Shown here in pieces: positions 19,302 to 28,294 of a DNA stretch of 64,000 bases. The notes beneath the pieces were generated by a model. It made no database searches. It saw nothing but the letters and a program-made list of their open reading frames with translations, and was not told where the DNA came from. This stretch comes from Gracilinema caldarium. GTDB taxonomy: Bacteria > Spirochaetota > Spirochaetia > Treponematales > Breznakiellaceae. Location of the stretch: assembly GCF_029265695.1 (NCBI RefSeq), contig NZ_JAJUHW010000004.1, forward strand, positions 62,001-126,000, read 5' to 3'. Numbering within the stretch: the first letter of the stretch is position 1; each line of letters begins with the position of its first letter. Made by a program: the position numbers and the translations under genes.

Positions 19302-19333
19302 TTAAATTGATTGATAATTATCAATCAATTTAA
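19302..19333. repeat. Perfect 32-bp palindrome TTAAATTGATTGATAATTATCAATCAATTTAA
   Basis: Each half is the exact reverse complement of the other; immediately upstream of the SD/ATG of the aldo/keto reductase gene. Confidence 0.95.
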
Positions 19334-19348
19334 TGCAAGGAGACTATC

Positions 19349-20332
19349 ATGGAATATCGACGGCTTGGTTCGGCGGGGGTAAAGGTTTCGGCCCTATCCT
19401 TAGGCTCATGGGTAACCTATGGATCCCAGGTTGATGTAGATGCAGCGGCGACCATGCTTAAGGCTGCTTATGATAATGGGGTTAATTTTTTTGACAATGC
19501 CGAATCCTATGCGGGGGGCAAATCTGAGGAGATTATGGGGGCAGCCTTGAAAAAACTGAGACTCCGCCGCGCAAGTTATCTCGTGAGCACCAAGTTCTAT
19601 TGGGGGCTTAACGAAGGCCCCAACGAGAAAAATACCTTAAACCGTAAATACCTCATGCAGGCCATAGACGGTTCACTCACACGGTTCGGCCTCGATTATG
19701 TAGATCTGGTTTTCTGCCACCGGCCGGACCCGAACACTCCTATGGAAGAAGTGGTCTGGGCTATGAACGATATGGTCGCCTCAGGAAAAGCCCTTTACTG
19801 GGGAACCTCCGAATGGAGCGCCGAGGAAATACGGCAGGCCTGGGAAATCGCAGACCGCCGCAACCTCCGCAAACCCCAAATGGAACAGCCCCAGTACAAC
19901 CTGTTGTTCCGAGACCGGGTGGAAAAGGAATATCAGCGGCTGTATCGGGACATCGGCCTTGGTCTTACCACCTGGAGCCCCCTGGCTTCGGGGGTCCTTT
20001 CGGGTAAATACGCCAAGGGTATACCCGCAGGTTCTCGCCTTTCCCTCCCTGGCTATGAGTGGCTCCTTGAGCGGTTCCCCAAGGATGTATTAGGAGCAGT
20101 AGCAGCGCTCGATCCCATAGCCCGTGACCTGGGAGGGACCCAGTCCCAGCTTGCCCTTGCCTGGTGCCTTAAAAATCCGAACGTGAGTACGGTTATAACC
20201 GGTGCAAGCCGTAAGGAACAACTGGAAGAAAATCTAAAAGCCCTTGATATGGTTCCCCGACTTACCCCATCGGTGCTTGATGAAATTGACCGGGCTTTGG
20301 CGCCGGCTCTGGCTATAATGTCAGGAAAATAA
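19349..20332 (+). CDS. Aldo/keto reductase (Kv-beta/YghZ-like)
   Basis: [76 protein letters not shown]. Confidence 0.92.
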   Translation: MEYRRLGSAGVKVSALSLGSWVTYGSQVDVDAAATMLKAAYDNGVNFFDNAESYAGGKSEEIMGAALKKLRLRRASYLVSTKFYWGLNEGPNEKNTLNRKYLMQAIDGSLTRFGLDYVDLVFCHRPDPNTPMEEVVWAMNDMVASGKALYWGTSEWSAEEIRQAWEIADRRNLRKPQMEQPQYNLLFRDRVEKEYQRLYRDIGLGLTTWSPLASGVLSGKYAKGIPAGSRLSLPGYEWLLERFPKDVLGAVAALDPIARDLGGTQSQLALAWCLKNPNVSTVITGASRKEQLEENLKALDMVPRLTPSVLDEIDRALAPALAIMSGK

Positions 20333-20344
20333 GGTTCCCCGTTT

Positions 20345-20384
20345 CAAGAGTGACCGACTTTTAAAGTTGGCTCACTCTTGAAAA
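20345..20384 (+). terminator. Terminator-like hairpin after the aldo/keto reductase gene
   Basis: CAAGAGTGA...TCACTCTTG arms with an inner complementary segment. Confidence 0.7.
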
Positions 20385-20429
20385 ACCGCCCCTTTTGTCT
20401 CAAGCTTATGCTATAAGGGGGGATGTCTT

Positions 20430-21398
20430 ATGATGAAACGTGGCTGGTTTTTGTTCTTTTTAGGTATACTTTCTGTTGCTGCCTACGCTCAGACCTTGCC
20501 AAAACCGACAGCAGAAATAACCCAGTTTCAAATTAAGGAGATATCACTTCGGGATGTAACCTTCCAGTTTGAGCTCACCGTTAGCAATCCTTATCCGCTT
20601 GAGCTTAGTTTTTCAGGTATGACCCTGGATTTTTCCGTAGAGGGTTCAAAGGTTTTTAGCGCGGCAAATCAAGGAGGGTTCAGTGTTTCCGCTAAGGGCA
20701 AGAAAGCGAACCGGTTCAATGTAAAACTTGCCTATGAGGATATTTATAAATTAGTACAGAATTACACCACTAAAGAATGGCTTAATACGGTTATTAACGG
20801 AACCCTCTCTATTCCGCTGCCTAAATTGCTGGGTGTTCCTCCCAGTATCAGTTTTAACTACAAACTTGAAAAGAAAATCCCTGCTATTAAACCAACCGTA
20901 GCTATTATCGGCTTTACGGTTACTCCACCCAGCGCTGCTGAAGTATCCGCCGCCCTTACCAAGGCGGGTAAAAAGGCTGATCCTGAAAAAGCCCGAGGCG
21001 CCATAGCGGATATTTTGTCGGGTAAGAAACCTGACAAACCGGTTATCGATCCCGCAGAACTGGATTTACCCCTCAACGTTAGCTTTACCATTCAGATTCG
21101 CAACGATGCTCGGGGGGCTATTAATTTTACTGCGGTCGGTTACGAGCTTTATATCAATAACGAGAAACTAGTCATTGGAGACAGCAGCACGGTAAAACAG
21201 GAAGGTCAGAATGTCTATATAACGGTAAAAAACACTTTTAGTACTAAAAAGCTCAGTTCAGCGGTCAAGGCCCTGTTTACCGAGAAAAAGGGAAGTTTCA
21301 GGGTAACAGGAAGTGCTCGTATCAAGTTGCCAGATGATATCAGCAAAGAGCCGATTCCTCTGGGGTTTGATGAACGGGGCTCCTTTGCGCTGAAATAA
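20430..21398 (+). CDS. Secreted LEA/WHy-domain-like protein
   Basis: Signal peptide; LEA14-like pattern NPYPLELSFSGMTLDFSVEGSKVFSAANQGGFSVSAKGKKANRFNVKL. Confidence 0.7.
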   Translation: MMKRGWFLFFLGILSVAAYAQTLPKPTAEITQFQIKEISLRDVTFQFELTVSNPYPLELSFSGMTLDFSVEGSKVFSAANQGGFSVSAKGKKANRFNVKLAYEDIYKLVQNYTTKEWLNTVINGTLSIPLPKLLGVPPSISFNYKLEKKIPAIKPTVAIIGFTVTPPSAAEVSAALTKAGKKADPEKARGAIADILSGKKPDKPVIDPAELDLPLNVSFTIQIRNDARGAINFTAVGYELYINNEKLVIGDSSTVKQEGQNVYITVKNTFSTKKLSSAVKALFTEKKGSFRVTGSARIKLPDDISKEPIPLGFDERGSFALK

Positions 21399-21501
21399 GC
21401 GGCGGCATAGTCCCCAGAGGAGGCCATTTTTAAAGTGGCCAGCATTTGAAATTGTTCACTCCATATTGCGGCAACACTCATTTTACGTTACCTCTTTTGG
21501 T

Positions 21502-22059
21502 ATGGATGCGTTCGGCACTATAGAATTTGTCTATGATATGAGTCTGTACCGGCTTAAGGTTCATGAGGGGCTCAAGAATATGAACTTTATACTCTACCAA
21601 GAGGGCTCTTTAATCTACAAAGACCGAATCCCCCTACGTATATGGAAAGAACAGCACTTTACTCACCATATGTACATCAATATGGACAATAAAGATTTTG
21701 CAATCATTTTCATCGTAGGACTCACAGAAGCGCAAAGTGTGGCATACAGTCTCCAGATAAACGGAACACTTGTTGCGGGGGAGGAACCTCAGCGGCTCAG
21801 GGAATTAACCAAGGATGCGGAGACCGAATTGCCTTATCAAGCTTCCCCCTGGGCTCTCTCACTGACGTACATGAGTCCTCTCTTAATTTTAATTATTACT
21901 GACCTCATAAATCAAAATCAGCGAGAGTTCTTTGATTATTTTAAGTTAGAAATAATCGGCGCCATGTCTATTGTGGCAACCGAATTTGCATCTCGGTTCC
22001 TTAACAAGGGCGGGAAGGCCCTTAGGGCGGGAAGGCCCTTAGGGCGGGAAAGTTCGTAA
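21502..22059 (+). CDS. Hypothetical protein; C-terminus encoded by a 17-bp tandem repeat
   Basis: Open frame with ATG at 21502 (the ORF track opens upstream at 21466); no family recognised. Confidence 0.5.
   Translation: MDAFGTIEFVYDMSLYRLKVHEGLKNMNFILYQEGSLIYKDRIPLRIWKEQHFTHHMYINMDNKDFAIIFIVGLTEAQSVAYSLQINGTLVAGEEPQRLRELTKDAETELPYQASPWALSLTYMSPLLILIITDLINQNQREFFDYFKLEIIGAMSIVATEFASRFLNKGGKALRAGRPLGRESS
22007..22050 (+). repeat. 17-bp tandem repeat (AGGGCGGGAAGGCCCTT) x2.6
   Basis: 22007-22023, 22024-22040 and partial 22041-22050 are identical. Confidence 0.95.
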
Positions 22060-22105
22060 AACGGTGATAATTTAATTGGTAAAATAGTGCTGCCAGGAGT
22101 CCCCC

Positions 22106-22981
22106 ATGCGTATTCTTAATTTTGGATCTCTCAACATTGATTACGTGTACCGTGTGGACGCGTTTCTTAAACCCGGTGAAACAAAGGCGGCCAAGTCTCG
22201 GTCTGTATTTGCTGGCGGCAAGGGACTCAATCAGTCCTTGGCCATGGCAAAGGCGGGGCTGACGGTGTTCCATGCAGGGAAAGTGGGAGCCGAGGGGGAC
22301 TTTCTGGTGGATACTCTCAAAAAAGGCCGGGTGGACACGAGCCTTATCGGCCGCTCAGACAAGCCTTCGGGGCACACTATTATTCAGGTGGATGACCAGG
22401 GCCGGAACTGTATATTACTTTTCGGAGGGGCTAATCAAGATATTGATGAGTCTTACATTGATGCTGCCTTAGCTTCTTTCGGTTCAGGCGATTACCTGGT
22501 ACTCCAAAATGAAATTTCCCTCGTACCCGAAATTATTAAAAAGGCTAAACAACGGGGGCTTTTCATCATTATGAATCCTTCTCCGTATACACAAGAGATT
22601 CTCTCTTATCCGCTTGATAAAATTGATATGTTTCTGATGAACGAAATTGAAGCTGAGGGTTTTACGGGCCTTCAGGACCCCCGGAAAGCCCTGAATGCCC
22701 TGTGTAATGAGTTCCCCCAATCTCAGATAATACTAACCCTGGGCGACAAGGGGGCCCTATGGGGCCGGGGGACGGAAGGGATTATCGAACAGCGGGCCTA
22801 TCCAGCTACAGTGGTAGACACCACCGCCGCGGGGGATACCTTTTCTGGCTATTTTATCGCCGGCCTTGTAGAGGGCTCTTCCGTTCCCGAGGCCTTGGAT
22901 TTGGCCTCCCAGGCCGCGGCTATCTGCGTAAGCAGGCCGGGAGCTGCTGATTCAATTCCGTGGCGGCACGAAATGCGATGA
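22106..22981 (+). CDS. PfkB-family sugar kinase (ribokinase-like)
   Basis: N-terminal GGKGLNQSLAMAKAG and C-terminal DTTAAGDTFSGYF. Confidence 0.92.
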   Translation: MRILNFGSLNIDYVYRVDAFLKPGETKAAKSRSVFAGGKGLNQSLAMAKAGLTVFHAGKVGAEGDFLVDTLKKGRVDTSLIGRSDKPSGHTIIQVDDQGRNCILLFGGANQDIDESYIDAALASFGSGDYLVLQNEISLVPEIIKKAKQRGLFIIMNPSPYTQEILSYPLDKIDMFLMNEIEAEGFTGLQDPRKALNALCNEFPQSQIILTLGDKGALWGRGTEGIIEQRAYPATVVDTTAAGDTFSGYFIAGLVEGSSVPEALDLASQAAAICVSRPGAADSIPWRHEMR

Positions 22982-23122
22982 GAATTTATCTTGAAATCCG
23001 CGATTCAGCGCAGAGTTTACAATAAAATATAAGAGACTGGCTTTTGAAATTGGCTTATATATAAAATACTGTATTTGTGTTTTAATATTGCAGAATATTG
23101 CAATAATTTATAGAATTTTATC

Positions 23123-23151
23123 TTGACGTCTTTGATTGATGTTGCTATATT
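23123..23151 (+). promoter_or_regulatory. Sigma-70 promoter TTGACG-N17-TATATT
   Basis: -35 at 23123-23128, -10 at 23146-23151; SD AGGAGG before ATG 23183. Confidence 0.75.
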
Positions 23152-23182
23152 TTGAAACAATAAAACATAACAGGAGGACGTT

Positions 23183-23416
23183 ATGAAGATACAGATTCTA
23201 GGCACCGGTTGCGCCAAGTGCCAGCTTCTTGAGAAAAATGCCCGCGAAGCAGTACAGGAATTGGGATTGACCGCAGAAATAGAAAAGATCACTAATATTG
23301 ATGATATCATGTCCATGGGGGTTATGATGACCCCTGCATTAGCCATTGATAATGATGTTAAAATCGTTGGCAAGGTCCTGACAAAGGATCATATAAAAGA
23401 ACTTTTAACGAGGTAA
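23183..23416 (+). CDS. Thioredoxin-fold small redox-active disulfide protein
   Basis: MKIQILGTGCAKCQLLEKNAREAVQELG (CxxC). Confidence 0.88.
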   Translation: MKIQILGTGCAKCQLLEKNAREAVQELGLTAEIEKITNIDDIMSMGVMMTPALAIDNDVKIVGKVLTKDHIKELLTR

Positions 23417-23419
23417 ATT

Positions 23420-24604
23420 GTGGCTTCCAAAGAAATTTCGTCTAACAAAGCATTAGGAATTGTTGCGCTGGTCTTTTTGGCTGCCTATTTTATTCCCTTT
23501 GATGCTCCCCGTGTAGCAGGTGCTGTGCAGGAAGCATTTTTAATGCTCAGTGAATATGCACGCCAGCATGTACTGCTCTGTGTGGTACCGGCCATGTTTA
23601 TTGCCGGTGCTATTACCGTTTTCCTTAACCAGCAGGCTGTCATACGGTATCTTGGACCCAAAGCTCCCAAAGCGCTGGCCTACGGAGTTGCTTCTGTATC
23701 AGGAGCTATTCTTGCGGTCTGTTCATGTACGGTGCTTCCTCTTTTTAAGGGTATCTATAAAAAAGGCGCTGGCCTTGGACCTGCTGTATCTTTCCTGTAC
23801 TCCGGTCCGGCTATCAACATATTGGCTATTGTAATGTCCTACAAAATATTTGGATGGAAGCTGGGAACTGCTCGTATGGTTGGGGCTATTCTTTTTGCCA
23901 TAGTTATTGGTCTTTTAATGGAACTCATTTTCCGCAAAAGCGATGAAGAACGCTTGGCGGATGAACGTATGTTTAAATACGAAAAAACCGAAGGTGAGCG
24001 GACCCTGGGCCAGATGATTCTGTATATGGCCTCCATGATCGGCATTCTAGTTTTTGTGAACTGGGCCAACTCCAAAGGAGCTTCCGCTGTATGGGACACT
24101 ATTTATAATAGTAAATACTGGATTACCGCAGCCTTTGCTCTGCTCCTTATTTTTACATTGGTGAAATGGTTTTCTAAGGATGATCTCTATACCTGGGTGG
24201 TGGCAACCCGAGATTTTGCTCTCCAAATTTTACCTTACCTGTTTGGTGGTGTGTTAGTAGCAGGCTTCCTGCTAGGGCGTCCCGGCCATGAGGCCTTGTT
24301 GCCCAATGAGTGGGTCGCAAAACTGGTTGGCGGGAACTCGCTTTTCGCAAACTTTTTTGCGGCTATCACCGGCGCATTTATGTATTTTGCAACCCTGACC
24401 GAGGTTCCAATAATCCAGGGGCTTTTAGGCAGTGGCATGGGCCAGGGGCCTGCGTTAGCCTTGCTGCTTGCTGGACCATCCTTGTCACTCCCTTCCATGC
24501 TTGTTATTGGAGCTGAACTGGGCTGGAAAAAAACAGCAGTCTATGTCGCCCTTGTTGTAGTCCTCTCTACGCTAGCGGGATTGCTTTTTGGTCTAGTAGC
24601 ATAA
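23420..24604 (+). CDS. Permease (DUF318/ArsP-like)
   Basis: Multi-TM; VSGAILAVCSCTVLPLFKGIYKKGAGLGPAVSFLYSGPAINILAI typical of the DUF318/ArsP family. Confidence 0.87.
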   Translation: MASKEISSNKALGIVALVFLAAYFIPFDAPRVAGAVQEAFLMLSEYARQHVLLCVVPAMFIAGAITVFLNQQAVIRYLGPKAPKALAYGVASVSGAILAVCSCTVLPLFKGIYKKGAGLGPAVSFLYSGPAINILAIVMSYKIFGWKLGTARMVGAILFAIVIGLLMELIFRKSDEERLADERMFKYEKTEGERTLGQMILYMASMIGILVFVNWANSKGASAVWDTIYNSKYWITAAFALLLIFTLVKWFSKDDLYTWVVATRDFALQILPYLFGGVLVAGFLLGRPGHEALLPNEWVAKLVGGNSLFANFFAAITGAFMYFATLTEVPIIQGLLGSGMGQGPALALLLAGPSLSLPSMLVIGAELGWKKTAVYVALVVVLSTLAGLLFGLVA

Positions 24605-24613
24605 GGATTCATT

Positions 24614-25549
24614 ATGAAAGATCAACATGACCATGACGATAATGACCATGTTCATGAACACATATTAGAAGGATCAGGAGGAAAATTACTTGCCTCTATC
24701 CTTATCACTACCCTGACCTTAGTCGCAGAGCTTGTCGGAGGTATTCTGACCGGGAGCCTTGCTCTGCTTTCTGATGCGGCTCATGTGTTTATGGATATCT
24801 TTGCACTTGCTCTAAGCTATGGAGCGGTACGGCTTGCACAAAAGGCTCCCAGCGCTTACCACAGTTTCGGTTTCCGACGAATGAAAGTTATTGCGGCCTT
24901 TGTTAATGGGACGACACTTCTGGTGATCGCTATAGAAATTTTTAGGGAAGCCTACAGCCGTTTATTTACCTCTGAGCATGTTTTAGCAGGTCCCATGCTA
25001 ATTATCGCTATTATTGGCTTAGCAGCAAACCTTTTGGTAGCCTTGGTTCTTGGTGGTCATGATCATGATGATCTAAATGCTCGATCTGCATTCCTTCATG
25101 TGTTGGGTGATGCTCTGTCTTCGGTCGGCGTAATTGTAGCGGGTATTATTATTCTATTTACAGGATGGTACTGGGTGGATACTATTGCCAGTGTCCTTAT
25201 CGGTATTGTCATCCTCACCGGTGCTTTTAAAATATTAAAGGAAACGGTACATATTCTTAATGAAGGAGCGCCAGCGGGATCTTCTGCCAAAGCGGTTGAA
25301 CAAGGATTGTTAAAAATTCCCGGTATCCTTTCTGCCCATGATATTCATGTATGGACCATTGAACCTGGATATACTGTATTAAGCGCCCATGTCCTTCTTG
25401 AAGACCAATTGGTCAGCAATACCAGACCTGTACTTGAATTGTTAAAGAGGACACTAGATAAAGAATTTAGCATAAACCACGTAACAATTCAGTTTGAATG
25501 TGTTAACTGTGGTCAAACCTGTGTAGCCTGTGAAGGTGCGGACCTTTGA
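24614..25549 (+). CDS. Cation diffusion facilitator (CzcD-like)
   Basis: His-rich N-terminus, SLALLSDAAHVFMDIFAL, DDLNARSAFLHVLGDALSS, C-terminal cytoplasmic domain. Confidence 0.93.
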   Translation: MKDQHDHDDNDHVHEHILEGSGGKLLASILITTLTLVAELVGGILTGSLALLSDAAHVFMDIFALALSYGAVRLAQKAPSAYHSFGFRRMKVIAAFVNGTTLLVIAIEIFREAYSRLFTSEHVLAGPMLIIAIIGLAANLLVALVLGGHDHDDLNARSAFLHVLGDALSSVGVIVAGIIILFTGWYWVDTIASVLIGIVILTGAFKILKETVHILNEGAPAGSSAKAVEQGLLKIPGILSAHDIHVWTIEPGYTVLSAHVLLEDQLVSNTRPVLELLKRTLDKEFSINHVTIQFECVNCGQTCVACEGADL

Positions 25550-25606
25550 AATTAGTTCAACTTTGAACTTTAGAAGTCCTCTTTAGCCAAGCGAATTATT
25601 TTGAAG

Positions 25607-25650
25607 AAGTTTTCAGCTGCTTTCTAATAAACAGCTGAAAACTTTTTTAT
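25607..25650. terminator. Bidirectional terminator between convergent CDF and GH10 genes
   Basis: AAGTTTTCAGCTG/CAGCTGAAAACTT 13-bp perfect stem followed by Ts. Confidence 0.85.
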
Positions 25651-26666
25651 AGCTTAAAATCAGCTATCGTTTTCTTCATGAGTTCATATACCGGTTTGGG
25701 CGCTTTGTTGCGGTCAAAGGGATGGGCGCTCCCGTATCCGGCAAAGGTCCCGGGTATCCAGCTATATAGATCAGTGTAACCCCAAAGAACGAAGGAAGAA
25801 ACCTTTTCTTCCAGGGCAATGCGGAGGAGATCCAGGTACACCTTCTGCTGGGCAGCTTCCTTTTCAGGCGTTACTGGCAGTTTAATGCGTACATCTACCT
25901 CGGTAAAAGAAACGGACAATCCCAGATCCCGGAAACGCTGGATGTTTGCTCTGAGCGCTTTTTCGTTGACCGGTTGTTCAGCCAGCACATGGAGCTGGAA
26001 ACCAACCCCGTCGATTGGCACCTTTCTGGTCACCAGGTCCTTTACCAGATTGTAAAAGGCATCTCCCTTGGTTGTTCCTGCGTATTCATTGTTATAATCA
26101 TTTAAAATGAGTTTTACCGATGGATCTGCTTGGCGGGCTGTTTGAAAAGCTATATCGATATACTCTCTGCCGATGGTCTTCATCCACACCGAGTTCCGCA
26201 GTATTCCATTGTCGTCAATGACTTCGTTACATACATCGTATTCATAAAATTTGCCCTTGTAGCGCGTGAGTACCTGGTTTATTGTATCCTTCAGAACGGA
26301 GAGGGCTTTCTCTCTATCGGTCAGGTTGTTGATAAAGGGCGGATTCTGGTTGTGCCAGACGAAGGTATGACCCCGGAGCTTCATATTGTTCTTTTGCGCA
26401 AACTCAACCAATTTGTCGGGATCGGACCAGTTCCAGAAACTTTCGGTGGGCCTGAGGTACTGGAGCTTCATAATATTTTCAGCCACCAGTATGTTGAAAT
26501 TATCTTGCAGCAGTTTTGCATCCTTTGGATCAAGCAGATCACTGGGACGCACTGCTACACCGAAGAGAAACTGTTTGGAGTCTGCAACAGTTTTCATATT
26601 CTTGGGAGCACAAGAAAGGAAACCTATAACTCCGACGGCTAAAATGAACCAATATTTCGTTTTCAT
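25647..26666 (-). CDS. Endo-1,4-beta-xylanase, GH10, putative lipoprotein
   Basis: LRGHTFVWHNQNPPF, YDVCNEVIDD, VSFTEVDVRI; lipobox FLSCAP. Confidence 0.93.
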   Translation of the reverse strand: MKTKYWFILAVGVIGFLSCAPKNMKTVADSKQFLFGVAVRPSDLLDPKDAKLLQDNFNILVAENIMKLQYLRPTESFWNWSDPDKLVEFAQKNNMKLRGHTFVWHNQNPPFINNLTDREKALSVLKDTINQVLTRYKGKFYEYDVCNEVIDDNGILRNSVWMKTIGREYIDIAFQTARQADPSVKLILNDYNNEYAGTTKGDAFYNLVKDLVTRKVPIDGVGFQLHVLAEQPVNEKALRANIQRFRDLGLSVSFTEVDVRIKLPVTPEKEAAQQKVYLDLLRIALEEKVSSFVLWGYTDLYSWIPGTFAGYGSAHPFDRNKAPKPVYELMKKTIADFKL

Positions 26667-26765
26667 GTGTTTATCTTGTCATTGATTTTTTACTCTGTAA
26701 AGGGCGGCATGTAAAAAGTTGTTTGCAAAGGGCTGTAAAGGTGGCATACTATGTGGGGGGCAAAT

Positions 26766-27593
26766 ATGGAAAACAAATTGCATAAGATTTACTTTATATA
26801 CGGAATCGTCTTTTTCATGATAAGTCTGGCTTTTACATCCTGTGATACTTCGGTTCCCGATCCCAAGACAGCCTATGTCCCTGCTGGATACCGTCTTGTG
26901 TGGCAGGATGAGTTCGATTATAAAGGCGCACCTAACCCCGATAAATGGAATTATTCATTAGGTGGAAATGGCTGGGGAAACGGAGAGGTTCAATTTTATA
27001 CAGATAAAAGAACCAATTCTTTTGTAGATAAGGGTATGCTTACAATTAGGGCTGCCAACGAAAATGGGATGTGGACCAGCGCCCGTATAAAAACCCAATA
27101 CAAGGCCGATTGGCTCTATGGTTATATAGAAGTTCGAGCCCGTCTGCCCAAAGGGATAGGTACCTGGCCAGCTATCTGGATGCTGCCATCTTTTGATTCC
27201 TACGGCGCTTGGCCGCGCTCAGGGGAGATAGATATCATGGAGCATGTTGGTTTTGATCCCAACGTAATCCATACAACCGTCCATACCCTCGCGTATAACC
27301 ACAAAATAGGAACCCAGAAAAACCATCATGCGGTTGTCCCCGGTGCGACCGAAGCGTTTCATATTTATGGAATAGAATGGAACGAAAATTATATACAATG
27401 GTACATCGACGGAAAGCCCTTTTTTAAATTTACCAATGAGCAAAAAACCTATGCCGAATGGCCCTTTGATAAGCCTTTTTATCTTATTCTTAACCTAGCC
27501 ATAGGCGGTTCCTGGGGAGGCCAGAAAGGCATAGATCCAAAAATGAAAGAAGCTCGGCTGGAAATAGATTATGTCAGGGTGTATCAAAAATAA
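26766..27593 (+). CDS. GH16 family beta-glucanase, putative lipoprotein
   Basis: LVWQDEFDYKGAPNPDKWNY, WPRSGEIDIMEHVG (ExDxxE), IQWYIDGKPFF. Confidence 0.93.
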   Translation: MENKLHKIYFIYGIVFFMISLAFTSCDTSVPDPKTAYVPAGYRLVWQDEFDYKGAPNPDKWNYSLGGNGWGNGEVQFYTDKRTNSFVDKGMLTIRAANENGMWTSARIKTQYKADWLYGYIEVRARLPKGIGTWPAIWMLPSFDSYGAWPRSGEIDIMEHVGFDPNVIHTTVHTLAYNHKIGTQKNHHAVVPGATEAFHIYGIEWNENYIQWYIDGKPFFKFTNEQKTYAEWPFDKPFYLILNLAIGGSWGGQKGIDPKMKEARLEIDYVRVYQK

Positions 27594-28251
27594 TATCCAT
27601 TTCTGCCCCCGGTCCCTCTTTGGGGTTCGGGGGTAAAAAGGATAGCTGGACTTTGCCTTCCAAGAGCGAAAAAAAACTTCCCTGATAAATCTGGTTTAAT
27701 ATTTCTTCCGCCATTCGTGAATTAGTTCCTGTTTGGCAGCGGAAACGCACACTGTCTCGGTCTTTTAGATGATGGGCCTGGAGATTAATTGTATGGGAAA
27801 TAGTGAACAAGCCTGCGAGGATATCGGTAATACAGATAGCTACCACTAAAGCCGTTTGGGTGTCTAAGCTGTGTCGCAGCGCCGATTCTTCAGAACGGTC
27901 AAAAAAGGTAGTAACCTGTATGCCATCAGGAGGAAGCCCAAATTCCTGCGGAGTAGTAATGAAGGATTGTAAAATATCATGCAAGTTCAGTTCTGAAAGG
28001 GTTTCATCCTTGTCATAGAAATGGTCATCGAGAGAGGAGAGTATTTTAATACGCCGTCTCAAGCTGCTTCGGTCGCCTCCTGAAGCAGCGTCCATGTCAA
28101 TAATGCTGAGCAGCAATTGATGAGTTGTTCGGTGGTGAAATTCCAGATTTTTTAGCTGTTTTTCTAGCTCCGATATATGTTTTAAAAGACGTACCTGAGA
28201 TGCCTGACTTTCTTCGAGGTCCAACTTGAGCTGTTCCGTACTTTCCCCCAT
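27574..28251 (-). CDS. Histidine-kinase-like hypothetical protein with degenerate HisKA_2 and ATPase regions
   Basis: Coiled coil then LEFHHRTTHQLLLSIIDM, resembling HisKA_2 (xVHHRVKNNL); canonical N and G boxes not visible. Confidence 0.55.
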   Translation of the reverse strand: MGESTEQLKLDLEESQASQVRLLKHISELEKQLKNLEFHHRTTHQLLLSIIDMDAASGGDRSSLRRRIKILSSLDDHFYDKDETLSELNLHDILQSFITTPQEFGLPPDGIQVTTFFDRSEESALRHSLDTQTALVVAICITDILAGLFTISHTINLQAHHLKDRDSVRFRCQTGTNSRMAEEILNQIYQGSFFSLLEGKVQLSFLPPNPKEGPGAEMDIIFDTP

Positions 28252-28294
28252 GGTTCCCCTCCCAAAAGTTGCCACTTTTACATTGGATCGTTAT

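Noticed and set aside
22007-22050. CRISPR-like array
   Set aside because: Contiguous 17-bp tandem repeat with no spacers and no cas genes; no CRISPR seen anywhere in the window.
26130-26642. 170-aa plus-strand ORF opposite the GH10 gene
   Set aside because: Antisense to catalytic GH10 motifs; no promoter or RBS.
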